Of a stretch of 64,000 nt of DNA, positions 49,422 to 58,025 are shown piece by piece; position 1 is the stretch's first letter; each line of letters opens with the position of its first letter. This stretch comes from Halorussus halophilus (lineage in GTDB: Archaea; Halobacteriota; Halobacteria; Halobacteriales; Haladaptataceae). The notes below the pieces were generated by a model. It saw only the letters and a list, made by a program, of their open reading frames with translations, was not told where the DNA came from and ran no database searches. The position numbers were made by a program, and so were the translations under genes. Location of the stretch: the NCBI RefSeq assembly GCF_008831545.1, contig NZ_CP044523.1, positions 558,001-622,000 on the forward strand, given 5' to 3'.

Positions 49422-50180
49422 TCAGAGTGGCGTCCACTGCATCTGTAAATCCTCGCTACTGATGTGCCACCGTTCTTCGGCGTCGTGGTCGTGCTTGTCG
49501 GGGTCTACGGCTCGCAGTTCGATGACGGCGTCCATCTCCTCGGCGAGCGCCTTCGTGGCGTCGCTCTCGTGCGGTTTCCGTAACGCGTAGTGGGCCATCG
49601 CGTCGTGGTCGTGGACGTGACGGCCGACCGTCCGGAGGCAGTTGCGAACGACGTCGATGCCGTAGTGTCCGACGAGTGGGTCGAGCGAATCGACGCCGAC
49701 CCGTACGTCGGCCGGTCGGATGACGTCCGCGTCGTCGGACGCGTCCGCGAGTGCGTCCACGAGCGCCGACTGTAATCCGTGCAGTTGTGGGTCCGCGATT
49801 TGCGTCTCGCGAATATCCGCGAGTGTGTCCGGCGTGGACAGGTCGTCGGCGTTCGTGACAGAGCGAGGCACTGCGGTGTGGTTGAGAACGTGCGTCGTCT
49901 CGGACAGCGGCCGCGGGGTCGTGTTCGGGTCCGGCAGTCTGTCGGCGATGCTCTGGGGTGTGGCGTCGGTCACTGCCAGAACCCGGTATCGCATCGCGTC
50001 CGCGTCGCCGAACAGTTGTGCGCTCGCCCGAGTGAAAATCGAGCGTGGTGCGTCACCGACGAGCAGGAGGTTGCAGCCGTTCGTCTTGAACTCGTTCAGC
50101 AGGTTGAAAAACTCCGTGAGGCCGTCGCTCTCTGGTTCGCCCTCGTCGGACCCGCGAGCGCGGGGACGCTCCATTTCCAT
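49422..50180 (-). CDS. DUF7504-type degenerate P-loop protein next to the protease
   Basis: 252 residues from ATG 50180 (MEMERPRAR; MERPR two codons later is alternative). After an acidic leader, LNEFKTNGCNLLLVGDAPR matches the Walker A-like start of haloarchaeal DUF7504 (GxNLLLxG) but lacks the GK(S/T) lysine, and VLAVTDATPQSIADRL resembles the following strand. The rest is RecA-like in length. AAATTTATTA (50214-50223) is the promoter. The protein probably senses a ligand and works with the CHAT protease downstream; that is inference. Confidence 0.7.
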   Translation of the reverse strand: MEMERPRARGSDEGEPESDGLTEFFNLLNEFKTNGCNLLLVGDAPRSIFTRASAQLFGDADAMRYRVLAVTDATPQSIADRLPDPNTTPRPLSETTHVLNHTAVPRSVTNADDLSTPDTLADIRETQIADPQLHGLQSALVDALADASDDADVIRPADVRVGVDSLDPLVGHYGIDVVRNCLRTVGRHVHDHDAMAHYALRKPHESDATKALAEEMDAVIELRAVDPDKHDHDAEERWHISSEDLQMQWTPL

Positions 50181-50314
50181 GTTCTCGTCTTACGTTCGCA
50201 TTCCCACGCCCGGAGTAATAAATTTATCTTGTGACTAAAACCCGGGCAAGGAACAGTCGTCGTTCGGTCTGTTCGGCGAGTGATTTTATTTTCAGGGCGA
50301 CCGTTGGTTCCCGC

Positions 50315-50590
50315 ATGGCAGACCTGCTATCCGACGACGAGATTCAGGCACAGATTCCTGACGACTGGGCGCGCGACGGCGACGAAATCGTCCGCGTCTA
50401 CGAGTTCGACGACTACTTGAAGGGCGTCGCATTCGCGAGCGAAGTCGGTGAAATCGCCGAAGAGGAGTTTCATCACCCCGAGATACGTATCGGCTACAAG
50501 GAAGTCGAAGTTCGGTACACGAGCCACGAGGAAGGCGGCATCACCGACAAGGACGTGAAGATGGCGGAACTAGCAGACGACCTGCGCTGA
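50315..50590 (+). CDS. phhB: 4a-hydroxytetrahydrobiopterin dehydratase (PCD/DCoH)
   Basis: 91 residues from ATG 50315. The PCD signatures are EEEFHHPEIRIGYKEVEVRYTSHEEGGITDKD, containing the two active-site His in FHHP and the third His in TSHEEGG, with helices before and after. It dehydrates 4a-hydroxytetrahydropterin. Archaea also use it as a moonlighting protein. Two bases separate it from the LWR-salt gene on the same strand. Confidence 0.93.
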   Translation: MADLLSDDEIQAQIPDDWARDGDEIVRVYEFDDYLKGVAFASEVGEIAEEEFHHPEIRIGYKEVEVRYTSHEEGGITDKDVKMAELADDLR

Positions 50591-50591
50591 G

Positions 50592-50960
50592 ATGGACGCT
50601 CGCTACGTCTTCGCTGTTCGGTTCCGACTCGAACCCCGAACTGAGGGCGTTGCTGTCGCTCCCGAGGAGTTCGAGACGCGACTCACCCGAGCGGCGGACC
50701 CGCCGGGTGAGGACGGGTGGCGCTTCTTCCGGGACAACCTCTGGCGCGGCGAGGTGAACGACGAGCGCCACTTCCGGAAGCTGACAGAAGACGCGCTCGG
50801 TGTGCCCGTCGTCTCGGTCGAGTACCGTTCGTTCGAGACCGACGAGGAGTATCTGGAAGCACTCAAAGCGGAGATTCGCGCCGACTTGGAGTCGTTCAAC
50901 GCCGATAGCGTCTCGGAAGTGCTGAACAAGTACCTCGGGAGTTCGCTGGAAGTCGAATAG
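50592..50960 (+). CDS. LWR-salt protein
   Basis: 122 residues, start ATG 50592, 2 bp after the dehydratase stop. The hallmark DNLWRGEVNDERHFRKL gives the family name LWR-salt (haloarchaeal). The small domain RYVFAVRFRLEPRTEG ends in LNKYLGSSLEVE. Function unknown; the tight spacing to phhB suggests a linked role in pterin or aromatic metabolism. Confidence 0.85.
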   Translation: MDARYVFAVRFRLEPRTEGVAVAPEEFETRLTRAADPPGEDGWRFFRDNLWRGEVNDERHFRKLTEDALGVPVVSVEYRSFETDEEYLEALKAEIRADLESFNADSVSEVLNKYLGSSLEVE

Positions 50961-51006
50961 TCGGGGAAAACGTAATATATTCAAGCGTCCTAAGTTCAGG
51001 GTCCCC

Positions 51007-51663
51007 ATGGTCTCCCGCGACTACGATTTCTGGCTCCTCGACTTGGACGGGACGCTCATCGACATCGACTGGTCGTACCCGCGATCGGTGTTCGACCGTG
51101 TCGGCGACCGACTCGGGAGAGCGTTCACCGACAAAGAAGCAGAAATCCTCTGGCACGGACTCGGCGGAAGTCGCAACGAACAACTCCGGGCGTGGGGTAT
51201 CGACCCCGACGACTTCTGGCCCGCCTTCCACGACGTGGAGGACCCCCAACAACGTGCTCGTAAGACGTACCTCTACGAGGACGCCGAGTTCGTCGCGGAC
51301 CTCGACTGTCCGGTCGGACTCGTCACCCACTGCCAGCCATTTCTGACGAATCCAGTACTCGACAACCTCGACATCCGTGACTGGTTCGACACGATAATCT
51401 GCTGTGACGAGGACCTCGGCTGGAAACCCGACCCCGCGCCCATCGAACTGGCGATGCAGAACATCGGCGTCCACGGGGGCGACGGCGTGGGTGTCTACGC
51501 GGGCGACGGCGCGAGCGACGTGGGCGCGGCGTGGAACGCCGGACTCGACGCGATTCACGTCGAGCGTCACGGCCACCACCGTCGCGAACAGTGCGTCCTC
51601 GGTGACCACCGCGTCGAGACGTTCGACGAGTTGTGGACGGCGAATCCGTCTGCGGACGACTGA
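51007..51663 (+). CDS. HAD-family hydrolase
   Basis: 218 residues, start ATG 51007. HAD motifs: I, WLLDLDGTLIDIDW (nucleophile Asp in DLDGT); II, GLVTHCQP (Thr); III, LGWKPDPAPIELA (Lys); IV, GVYAGDGASDVGAA (Asp). A phosphatase of the phosphoglycolate-phosphatase-like branch, with a cap after motif I. Substrate unknown. Between the LWR-salt gene and a small membrane protein on the same strand. Confidence 0.9.
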   Translation: MVSRDYDFWLLDLDGTLIDIDWSYPRSVFDRVGDRLGRAFTDKEAEILWHGLGGSRNEQLRAWGIDPDDFWPAFHDVEDPQQRARKTYLYEDAEFVADLDCPVGLVTHCQPFLTNPVLDNLDIRDWFDTIICCDEDLGWKPDPAPIELAMQNIGVHGGDGVGVYAGDGASDVGAAWNAGLDAIHVERHGHHRREQCVLGDHRVETFDELWTANPSADD

Positions 51664-51714
51664 GGAAGAGCCGGGTTCAGAGCGATTTTATACGACTTCT
51701 GCAAACGTTCGGTC

Positions 51715-52038
51715 GTGACTGCGACCGACTTGTTTCGGACCGATTTCGAACCGATAACCGTCACTCTCCTCTGTGTCCTCTCGTTGCTGGCGCTTCCGCT
51801 CACAGTCTTCGCGTGGGTCATCGTCTTCGACAGCACGGGACTGGACACGATGGTCCCGGACGGGGTTTTCACGTACCTCCTTCCCGGCGTCACTGCCGCG
51901 CTTCCGGCGACAGTCGGTACCAGTTACTTCTACGACCGAAGTACGGTACTCAGAGTCGGCGGTGTGGTGGCTTTCGTGGGCACCGTACTGGCAGTCGTCG
52001 GCTGTTGGACGACGACCGGCGGCGTCGTCGTCTGCTGA
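51715..52038 (+). CDS. Small three-span membrane protein
   Basis: 107 residues from GTG 51715 (VTATDLFRTDFEP). Hydrophobic segments lie at about 17-38, 57-69 and 80-100, and it ends GGVVVC. No family recognised. Follows the HAD gene by 51 bp and is convergent with moeA. Confidence 0.55.
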   Translation: MTATDLFRTDFEPITVTLLCVLSLLALPLTVFAWVIVFDSTGLDTMVPDGVFTYLLPGVTAALPATVGTSYFYDRSTVLRVGGVVAFVGTVLAVVGCWTTTGGVVVC

Positions 52039-52062
52039 GACGGTCGAGGCGAGCGGTGACGG

Positions 52063-53946
52063 CTACCGATTGTATCCCGGTAAGTCGGCGAGTACCGCGT
52101 CCAATTTCGACTCCAGTACCGTTTCGAGTTCCTGCACGCCCGTCTTCTCCGTCCGCTCGGAGTTGGCCAGCACTTGCACCTGCTCCGTGCCGAGCGAGAC
52201 GAAGCCGAGTTCCAACTTCTCGGCAGTCGCGCGCAGGCCGACCCCAGCGTCGGCCTTCCCGGCGGCGACCCGCCGTGCAGGACTCTCGTGGGCTTTCGTC
52301 GCCATCTCGAAGCCGTCGATAGCTTCGACCAGTTCGTGGCGGGTCGTGTCTCGCTCTTCGGCGAGGTCGGCGAGCGCGTTGCTGAGCGTGGTTCTGAGTC
52401 CCGAGTCGGTGCTGCGATTGACGAACCGCACGTCCGTCTCCACGAGGTCGGCCAGACTCGATAGCTCGTCGGGATTTCCGGCAGGGACGACCAGTCCCCA
52501 CTCGCGCTCAAAGGTACCGAGTTCGTCGGCGTCAACGTCCCGGTCGCCTGCGCTGGCAACCGCGAAGTCCGGGACGCCGTCGCGAAGTCGCCGAAGCCCC
52601 TCCCGAGAGCCGACGCCGAGATACCTGGGTCGCTCCAACTCGTCCAGCAAGCGCGCGAACGCCGGGTCGTCCTCGCCGACGCCGAGCACTGTAGGCGCTC
52701 GCACGTCTGCGGAGAACAACTCGACTTCGACGGACTCGCCGTCGGCGATGTAACTGGTGTCGGCGTGCACTTCCACCACACCGTCGGCTTCTACGAGGCT
52801 GGTCGTTGCGCCACTACCCTTGTCTACGGTGTACGCGAGCAGTTCCCCAGTTGCATTCTCTACGAGTCCCACGGGGAGCATCCGCGTTCGGCCCTCGCTG
52901 TAGCGTTCCTCGGCGGCCATCTTGGCCTCGATGGTTGCACTCGTTGGCTCAGGTACTCCGGCGGCGCGGCGAATCGCGGGCGCGACGAAGGTCCTGAAAA
53001 TCGTGAGCGCCGAGACGGGGTAGCCGGGGAGACCGACGTACGCGGAGTTTTCCAATCGCCCCACCAACATCGGCTTGCCGGGCTTGACCGAGACGCCGTG
53101 GAGGAGGAGTTCGCCACGGTCTTCGATGACCTGGTAAATCACGTCTACCGCGCTGGCGCTGGTCGAACCGGACGAGAGGACGAGGTCGCACTCGTCGGCG
53201 GCCTGTCGAAGGATCGACTCCATCTCGTCGTAGTCGTCTCCGGCGTGAGGGTACATCTCGGCGTTGCCGCCTGCTTCCGCCACCGCAGACGCTATCGTGT
53301 AGCTGTTCACGTCGTAAATCTGTCCGGCGTCGCTGTTCAGTTGCTCGCCGGGCCGAACGAGTTCGTCGCCAGTCGAGACGATGCCGACTTTCGGCTTACC
53401 TCGAACTGGGACGGAATCGACTCCGAGCGCCGATAGTAAGCCGATTTCTCTCGGAGTCAACTTCGTTCCTGGTCCGAGCGCGCGTTCGCCCGCCGCGATA
53501 TCCGCGCCCGCAGTCATCACGTGGTCGCCCGGCGCGAGGGCGGTCTGCACCAACACGGTGTCGCCCTGCTCTCGGGTTCGCTCGACCATCACCACGGCGT
53601 CCGCGCCGGGCGGCATCACCGCGCCGGTCGAGATTTCGACGGCCTCGTCTTCCGAGACTTCGGTGTCGGGTTCTTCGCCCGCGTGGACGACGCCGGTCAG
53701 TTCCAGTGGATTGGGGTCTGTCTCGTCGGCCCCGAAGGTGTCGCGCGCTCGAACCGCGTAGCCGTCCATGCTCGCGCGGTCGAACCCCGGCACGTCGAGG
53801 TCGGCGTCGAGTCGTTCGGCCAGTACGCGCCCGCGTGCTTCCGCCAGCGGGACGCTCTCGGTCGCTGGCACGAGGTCCAAGTCCGCGATGGCCTCGCGGG
53901 CGGCCTCGGGGCTCGCGAGGTCCCGAAACTCCTTGCGTTCGCTCAT
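52063..53946 (-). CDS. moeA: Molybdopterin molybdenumtransferase MoeA with C-terminal substrate-binding-like domain
   Basis: 627 residues from ATG 53946; upstream open frame rejected. MoeA inserts molybdate into adenylylated molybdopterin. Signatures: VPGFDRASMDGYAVRA, STGAVMPPGADAVVM, GIVSTGDELVRPG, and VSVKPGKPMLVG. From about residue 405 a second domain starts (GVGEDDPAFARLLDELERPR) and matches the periplasmic/LysR-type ligand-binding fold seen in archaeal MoeA fusions, proposed to bind molybdate or tungstate. Convergent with a small membrane gene; upstream is an SDR gene. Confidence 0.93.
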   Translation of the reverse strand: MSERKEFRDLASPEAAREAIADLDLVPATESVPLAEARGRVLAERLDADLDVPGFDRASMDGYAVRARDTFGADETDPNPLELTGVVHAGEEPDTEVSEDEAVEISTGAVMPPGADAVVMVERTREQGDTVLVQTALAPGDHVMTAGADIAAGERALGPGTKLTPREIGLLSALGVDSVPVRGKPKVGIVSTGDELVRPGEQLNSDAGQIYDVNSYTIASAVAEAGGNAEMYPHAGDDYDEMESILRQAADECDLVLSSGSTSASAVDVIYQVIEDRGELLLHGVSVKPGKPMLVGRLENSAYVGLPGYPVSALTIFRTFVAPAIRRAAGVPEPTSATIEAKMAAEERYSEGRTRMLPVGLVENATGELLAYTVDKGSGATTSLVEADGVVEVHADTSYIADGESVEVELFSADVRAPTVLGVGEDDPAFARLLDELERPRYLGVGSREGLRRLRDGVPDFAVASAGDRDVDADELGTFEREWGLVVPAGNPDELSSLADLVETDVRFVNRSTDSGLRTTLSNALADLAEERDTTRHELVEAIDGFEMATKAHESPARRVAAGKADAGVGLRATAEKLELGFVSLGTEQVQVLANSERTEKTGVQELETVLESKLDAVLADLPGYNR

Positions 53947-54014
53947 GGCCTTCGCTTGGTCGCCATCAGGGATAAACTTCCGTACCGCGGTAGACTGCGT
54001 TCCGTACTGGCGTC

Positions 54015-54689
54015 TCAGGCTGTCGCCTGCTTCCACGCTTTCAGCCCGACGACTTCACCGTCGAGTTCGTCGGTCGGGGCGTTCGTCGCGGCCCAGAGAA
54101 AGAGTCCGGCTACGTCTTCGGGGTCCCGGCCCTGTCCGCCGGTGAGGTCGGTGGCTACCTGTCCGGGGTCCACGACCCCGACCGACTGGTCGAGTTCCGT
54201 GGCGAACCCGCGTACGACCGCCTCCGTGGCGGCCTTCGAGACTGCGTAGGAACCGTACCCCGGCTTGGTCTCGCGGGCGACGCTACCGGAGGGAACGAGG
54301 ACGCGGGCGTCGTCGGCGAGATGCGGCAGTGCCTCCTGTATCGCGGCGAAGACGCCGCGAACGTTCGTTCTGAGCGTGTCGTCGAAGGACGCGTACGGCT
54401 CTTCGGTCAGCGGCGTCTCTCCCGGCGCGCCGTGGTAGACGCCAGCGCAGGCGACGACCACGTCGATGCCGTCGCCGCCAGCGCGAGCGGCCGTCTCCAT
54501 CAACCGCTCCACGTCGAACTCGTCGCGCACGTCGGCGCGAACCGTCTCGATGCTCTCGGGGAGGGCGTCTAACTCGTCCTGCTCGCGGGCACACGCGACG
54601 ACCGTCGCGCCCTCGTCGGCGAAGCTTCGGGCGACTGCCGCGCCGATGCCCCGACTCGCGCCGGTGACGACGACTGTCTGTCCGTCCAT
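54015..54689 (-). CDS. Short-chain dehydrogenase/reductase
   Basis: 224 residues from ATG 54689. The classical SDR motifs TGxxxGIG (VVVTGASRGIGAAVA), the NAG-equivalent VACAG, the Ser (VLVPSGSVA) and the YxxxK (YGSYAVSKAA) are all present; the end WAATNAPTDELDGEVVGLK completes the family. NAD(P)-dependent oxidoreductase, substrate unknown. Same strand as moeA but 68 bp upstream of it; divergent from the YdjM-like gene. Confidence 0.92.
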   Translation of the reverse strand: MDGQTVVVTGASRGIGAAVARSFADEGATVVACAREQDELDALPESIETVRADVRDEFDVERLMETAARAGGDGIDVVVACAGVYHGAPGETPLTEEPYASFDDTLRTNVRGVFAAIQEALPHLADDARVLVPSGSVARETKPGYGSYAVSKAATEAVVRGFATELDQSVGVVDPGQVATDLTGGQGRDPEDVAGLFLWAATNAPTDELDGEVVGLKAWKQATA

Positions 54690-54805
54690 GTGGCTTCCGT
54701 CGGCGCGGATACACAAACCGGTTTCTGCTCGTGGCTCACGACGACGACCCGTGACTGTCTGCGTCTTTCGCCGCTGTTAAATCCGGCCGTGAGAGACTCG
54801 TCCGC

Positions 54806-55291
54806 ATGTTCCGACTCGGCCACTACGGCGTCGCACTCTTGCTGTACGCCCCCGTCGGTGGGTGGCTACTCACCACCGGCAACCCCTCGCTGGCGATTCT
54901 CGGCGGTGCGGCCGTCCTCTGGTTGACGATGGTCCCCGACTTGGACGTTCGCGTGCCGTTCGTCTCGCACCGCGGGCCGACCCACACGTTGCCGTTCGTC
55001 GGCGGCGTAGCGGCTCTCGTCTGGTTCGGCGGCACCGCCGCGGGACTCGGGTCGGTCGCTCTGGGTCCGACCGACGTGCGCACCTTCGCGGCGGGCGTCG
55101 TCGCGCTCTCGTTGTCGGCCCATCTGCTCGCGGACGTGCTCACGCCGATGGGCGTCGCGGTGCTGTGGCCACTCTCGGGCGAGCGATACTCGCTCTCTGT
55201 GGCACCGGCCGACAGCACGCTCGCGAACTACTCGCTGTTCGCGCTCGGCGTCGCGGCGAGCGCGGCCACGCTGTTCCTCGGCGTAACGTAG
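54806..55291 (+). CDS. YdjM-like membrane-bound metal-dependent hydrolase
   Basis: 161 residues, start ATG 54806. Four or five spans. The motif VPDLDVRVPFVSHRGPTHTLPFVGG holds the Asp, His and HRGPTH pattern of the DUF457/YdjM hydrolase family (LexA-binding inner-membrane regulator in bacteria). The C-terminal spans (YSLFALGVAASAATLFL) fit. Another member of the same family lies at 61656-62267. Role in archaea unknown. Confidence 0.85.
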   Translation: MFRLGHYGVALLLYAPVGGWLLTTGNPSLAILGGAAVLWLTMVPDLDVRVPFVSHRGPTHTLPFVGGVAALVWFGGTAAGLGSVALGPTDVRTFAAGVVALSLSAHLLADVLTPMGVAVLWPLSGERYSLSVAPADSTLANYSLFALGVAASAATLFLGVT

Positions 55292-55341
55292 CTTGCCACG
55301 GTCACGCCAAGCCTTTTCAGTGTCCCGGTCTTTCTACCGCT

Positions 55342-55875
55342 GTGACTCCCAACCCCCACGACAACGCTCCAGGACTGGCCGACGACGCCCTGTTGGCCCC
55401 GTTCCGCGAGCGCAACGACCCCGTGTTGACGACCGACGAGGTAGTCGATTCGGTGCCGTTCGGACGTGGTGCCGCTCGGGAGGCCCTCGACCGCCTGAAC
55501 GAGGCCGGGACAATCGAACGGAAAGCTGTCGGCGACGACGCCGTCTGGTGGTTGCCCGGCTACACGGAGACCGAACGGGGTCGCGCTCCCATGGCTGGTT
55601 CCCACCCCGACTCCAGCGGGCTCCCTCGGAACGTCGAGACGGCGATTCACACGCTCGAATCGATAGACGAGCGTGAACGGTCGGCCATCTACGCGGCGTG
55701 TCACTTCCTCCACAGTGACGGGCCGGTAGACGAGACGACGCTCAAAGAACGAGTGTATCCCGAGCAGTCGGCGAGCTACTCCGACGAGACCGAGTGGTGG
55801 GACGAGTGCATCCGTCCGGCGTTCGACGCACTACCCGGCGTCGAGTTCGCGGACGGCGAGTGGCGTCTCGGGTAG
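55342..55875 (+). CDS. Winged-helix-containing hypothetical protein
   Basis: 177 residues from GTG 55342. The N-terminal 70 residues (LLAPFRERNDPVLTTDEVVD, VPFGRGAAREALDRLNEAG) look like a winged helix, followed by a helical C-terminal half (ERSAIYAACHFLHSDGPVDE, EWWDECIRPAFDALPGV). No established family recognised. It is convergent with the DUF7344 gene, 2 bp apart. Confidence 0.65.
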   Translation: MTPNPHDNAPGLADDALLAPFRERNDPVLTTDEVVDSVPFGRGAAREALDRLNEAGTIERKAVGDDAVWWLPGYTETERGRAPMAGSHPDSSGLPRNVETAIHTLESIDERERSAIYAACHFLHSDGPVDETTLKERVYPEQSASYSDETEWWDECIRPAFDALPGVEFADGEWRLG

Positions 55876-55877
55876 GA

Positions 55878-56291
55878 TTAGAACTCAGATGGTCGAGTAC
55901 TCTCTGCGGACTGCCCGACTGGTCGCCGTCGCTCCTCTTCTGCGGCGAGGTCGAGGTAGCGAGTGAACCGTTCGGACAAGTCTGTCAGTACGACGATTCG
56001 GGCGTCTTCGTCGTAGTTGAGTAGGTCGGCATCGGCTAGTTTCGGGAGGTGTTCGTGGTGGAGAGAGACGGCCACGCGCTCGCGAGTTCCGTCTTCGAGC
56101 GCGACGAGGTCGTCTACGAGTTCGGTGAAGGGAACCGGTCTCGAACGGCGCGACAGCACGTACAAGACGTTTCGACGACGACGAGCGCCGAGAACGTCGA
56201 AAATCGTGTCGAGCGAGCGCGAGCCAAGTTCTTGGCCGACCGTCGTCTCTGTACCCTGTTCTCCGGTCGAGTCGTTCGGGACTTGACTCAT
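55878..56291 (-). CDS. DUF7344-type winged-helix regulator
   Basis: 137 residues from ATG 56291 (MSQVPNDSTGE); seven extra residues upstream are possible. The HTH block LDTIFDVLGARRRRNVLYVLSRR, VPFTELVDDLVALEDGTRERV, VSLHHEHLPKLADADLLNYD is the haloarchaeal DUF7344 type, paralogous to the gene at 25290-25610. Upstream AT-rich DNA (TTATAAATC at 56319-56327) is the promoter. Targets unknown. Confidence 0.85.
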   Translation of the reverse strand: MSQVPNDSTGEQGTETTVGQELGSRSLDTIFDVLGARRRRNVLYVLSRRSRPVPFTELVDDLVALEDGTRERVAVSLHHEHLPKLADADLLNYDEDARIVVLTDLSERFTRYLDLAAEEERRRPVGQSAESTRPSEF

Positions 56292-56413
56292 GGCTCGATC
56301 AGTCGTTACCAATCCTTCATTATAAATCTACGCAGATTCCTAGACTTGTTACATTCGTTGAATAAATCCTGTGGCTACTCCCGAGAGATGACACTCTCTT
56401 CGATTCTCCCGGA

Positions 56414-56560
56414 CTACCAGTCTTGGTACGACAATCGCTCGGCCTTCGTCGTGACTGCCTTCATCATACAGCCGTGACACACCCAAATCTCGCGTTCGAT
56501 GCGTGCGACGAGTTCGGTCCCGTCCGACTTTCGCTGTTCGCAGATGTCACAAACCCCCAT
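56414..56560 (-). CDS. 48-residue two-CxxC zinc-binding-like protein
   Basis: ATG 56560 to TAG 56414-56416. It reads MGVCDICEQRKSDGTELVARI, then WVCHGCMMKA, with Cys4/Cys7 and Cys28/Cys31 as two knuckles separated by 20 residues, the geometry of a zinc ribbon. A GTG five codons upstream is an alternative start. Alternating D/E-rich and basic C-terminal helix (AVTTKAERLSYQDW). No family recognised. It sits in a region with no other gene and is divergent from the ZIP transporter. Confidence 0.6.
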   Translation of the reverse strand: MGVCDICEQRKSDGTELVARIEREIWVCHGCMMKAVTTKAERLSYQDW

Positions 56561-56681
56561 GCCCACCCGATTCACCGCGAGAGGGTTTCAATCTCCCGCC
56601 CGTCGGGAGAGGTTTTTGTGCTACTGTCTCGATAGGTCACTCGATGGAAGTACCAACTGGCGCGGACGGGGGACGAGCCGA

Positions 56682-57539
56682 ATGGCCAGTTTAGAACAAC
56701 TATTCGTCGATATCGTCGGCTCCAACCCTGTCGTACAGGGGTTGGCCGGTGGCGTCGTCATCGCGGTCATGAACACGCTCGGCGCGCTCGTCGTCCTCGT
56801 TTGGTCGAATCCCACCGAGCGAGCGCTCGACGCGGCCCTCGGCTTCGCGGCGGGGGTGATGCTCGCGGCGAGTTTCACGAGTCTCATCCTGCCGGGAATC
56901 GAGGCTGGCGGCATTTTCCCCGTACTCGTCGGCTTCGCCCTCGGCGTCGCCGTACTCGACCAAGCGGACCAGTGGGTTCCGCACATCCACGTCGTCATCA
57001 CGGGTAAACCACAGCACAACGCTTCGACCGCGAACCCGCGAATCGAGGAGGATTCGACGACCGGCCGCGAGCGTGTCCCCGAGAGCGACTCTCGAACCGC
57101 CTCCGTCCTCTTGTTCATCGTCGCAATCACGCTCCACAACATGCCGGAGGGCTTGGCTGTCGGCGTCGGATTCGGGTCGGGCGACCTCGGCAACGCGCTC
57201 GCACTGATGCTCGCTATCGGCATCCAGAACATCCCCGAGGGCCTCGCGGTGTCGGTCGCCGCGATGAACGCCGGGTTCGGGTCGCTGTTCTACGCGACGC
57301 TCGCTGGCGTGCGAGCAGGACTGGTCGAGATTCCACTGGCCGTCTTCGGCGCGCTCGCGGTCGGCGTCGCCGCGCCGATACTCCCCTACGCGATGGGGTT
57401 CGCCGCGGGCGGTATGCTGTTCGTCATCAGCGACGAAATCGTCCCCGAGACCCACGCCCACGGCCACGAGCGAATCGCCACGCTCGGCACGATGCTCGGC
57501 GTCGTCGTGATGCTGTATCTGGATATTACACTGGGGTAG
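56682..57539 (+). CDS. ZIP-family divalent metal transporter
   Basis: 285 residues from ATG 56682; the frame upstream is non-coding. Eight spans; the central signature TLHNMPEGLAVGVGFG (span 4) and IGIQNIPEGLAVSVA (span 5) with His, Asn and Glu metal ligands are diagnostic of ZIP. The loop between spans 3 and 4 (HIHVVITGKPQHNAS) is His-containing. It imports Zn2+ or Fe2+ toward the cytosol. Metal preference unknown; no metalloregulator is next to it except the small Cys protein upstream. Confidence 0.92.
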   Translation: MASLEQLFVDIVGSNPVVQGLAGGVVIAVMNTLGALVVLVWSNPTERALDAALGFAAGVMLAASFTSLILPGIEAGGIFPVLVGFALGVAVLDQADQWVPHIHVVITGKPQHNASTANPRIEEDSTTGRERVPESDSRTASVLLFIVAITLHNMPEGLAVGVGFGSGDLGNALALMLAIGIQNIPEGLAVSVAAMNAGFGSLFYATLAGVRAGLVEIPLAVFGALAVGVAAPILPYAMGFAAGGMLFVISDEIVPETHAHGHERIATLGTMLGVVVMLYLDITLG

Positions 57540-57572
57540 AGCTTTGTCTTCTCGGCTCCTGCTTCCAATTAT

Positions 57573-57992
57573 ATGGAACACGTCGAGTACATCTACACCT
57601 TCGGCATGGACGAGTCGGAACTGGACGAACTGCTTCGCGTCCACGACGTCGGGGTCCTCTCGCTCGCCGACGGGGACGACGCCTACGCCGTGCCGGTGTC
57701 GTACGACTACGACGGCGACTCGCTGGTTCTACGACTCGGGCAACACGAAGACAGCACGAAGATGGAGTTCCTCGAAGCGACAGAGACAGCGACGTTTGTC
57801 GTCCACGAATCCGGAGATGGGTCTTGGAGCATCCTCGCCCGCGGTCCGCTCCGCGAGCGGACGGACTTCGACGAGACGCGAATCAACCAGCGGTTCTCGA
57901 AATTTCGGCTGTTCCGCGAGCCAGTCGAGGACGTCCAAGCGACGGTCTACGAGCTCGAAATCGAGGAACTGACCGGACGCCGGGCGGATTGA
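57573..57992 (+). CDS. Pyridoxamine-5'-phosphate-oxidase-like flavin protein
   Basis: 139 residues, start ATG 57573. The beta-barrel pattern VGVLSLADGDDAYAVPVSYDYDGDSLVLRLG, then EFLEATETATFVVHESGDGSW is the FMN-binding split-barrel fold (PNPOx-like, Nim-like or F420-binding). Homologues are often annotated as pyridoxamine 5'-phosphate oxidase; real substrates vary (heme, F420, FMN). Small and soluble. 33 bp after the ZIP gene, 33 bp before the DUF429 gene. Confidence 0.85.
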   Translation: MEHVEYIYTFGMDESELDELLRVHDVGVLSLADGDDAYAVPVSYDYDGDSLVLRLGQHEDSTKMEFLEATETATFVVHESGDGSWSILARGPLRERTDFDETRINQRFSKFRLFREPVEDVQATVYELEIEELTGRRAD

Positions 57993-58025
57993 AAGCGTTT
58001 TCCGAGAGCGCCCCGATAGTGACGT

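Noticed and set aside
52063-53946. MoeA with an extra C-terminal domain as an unusual fusion
   Set aside because: MoeA linked to a substrate-binding-like domain is a known archaeal form.
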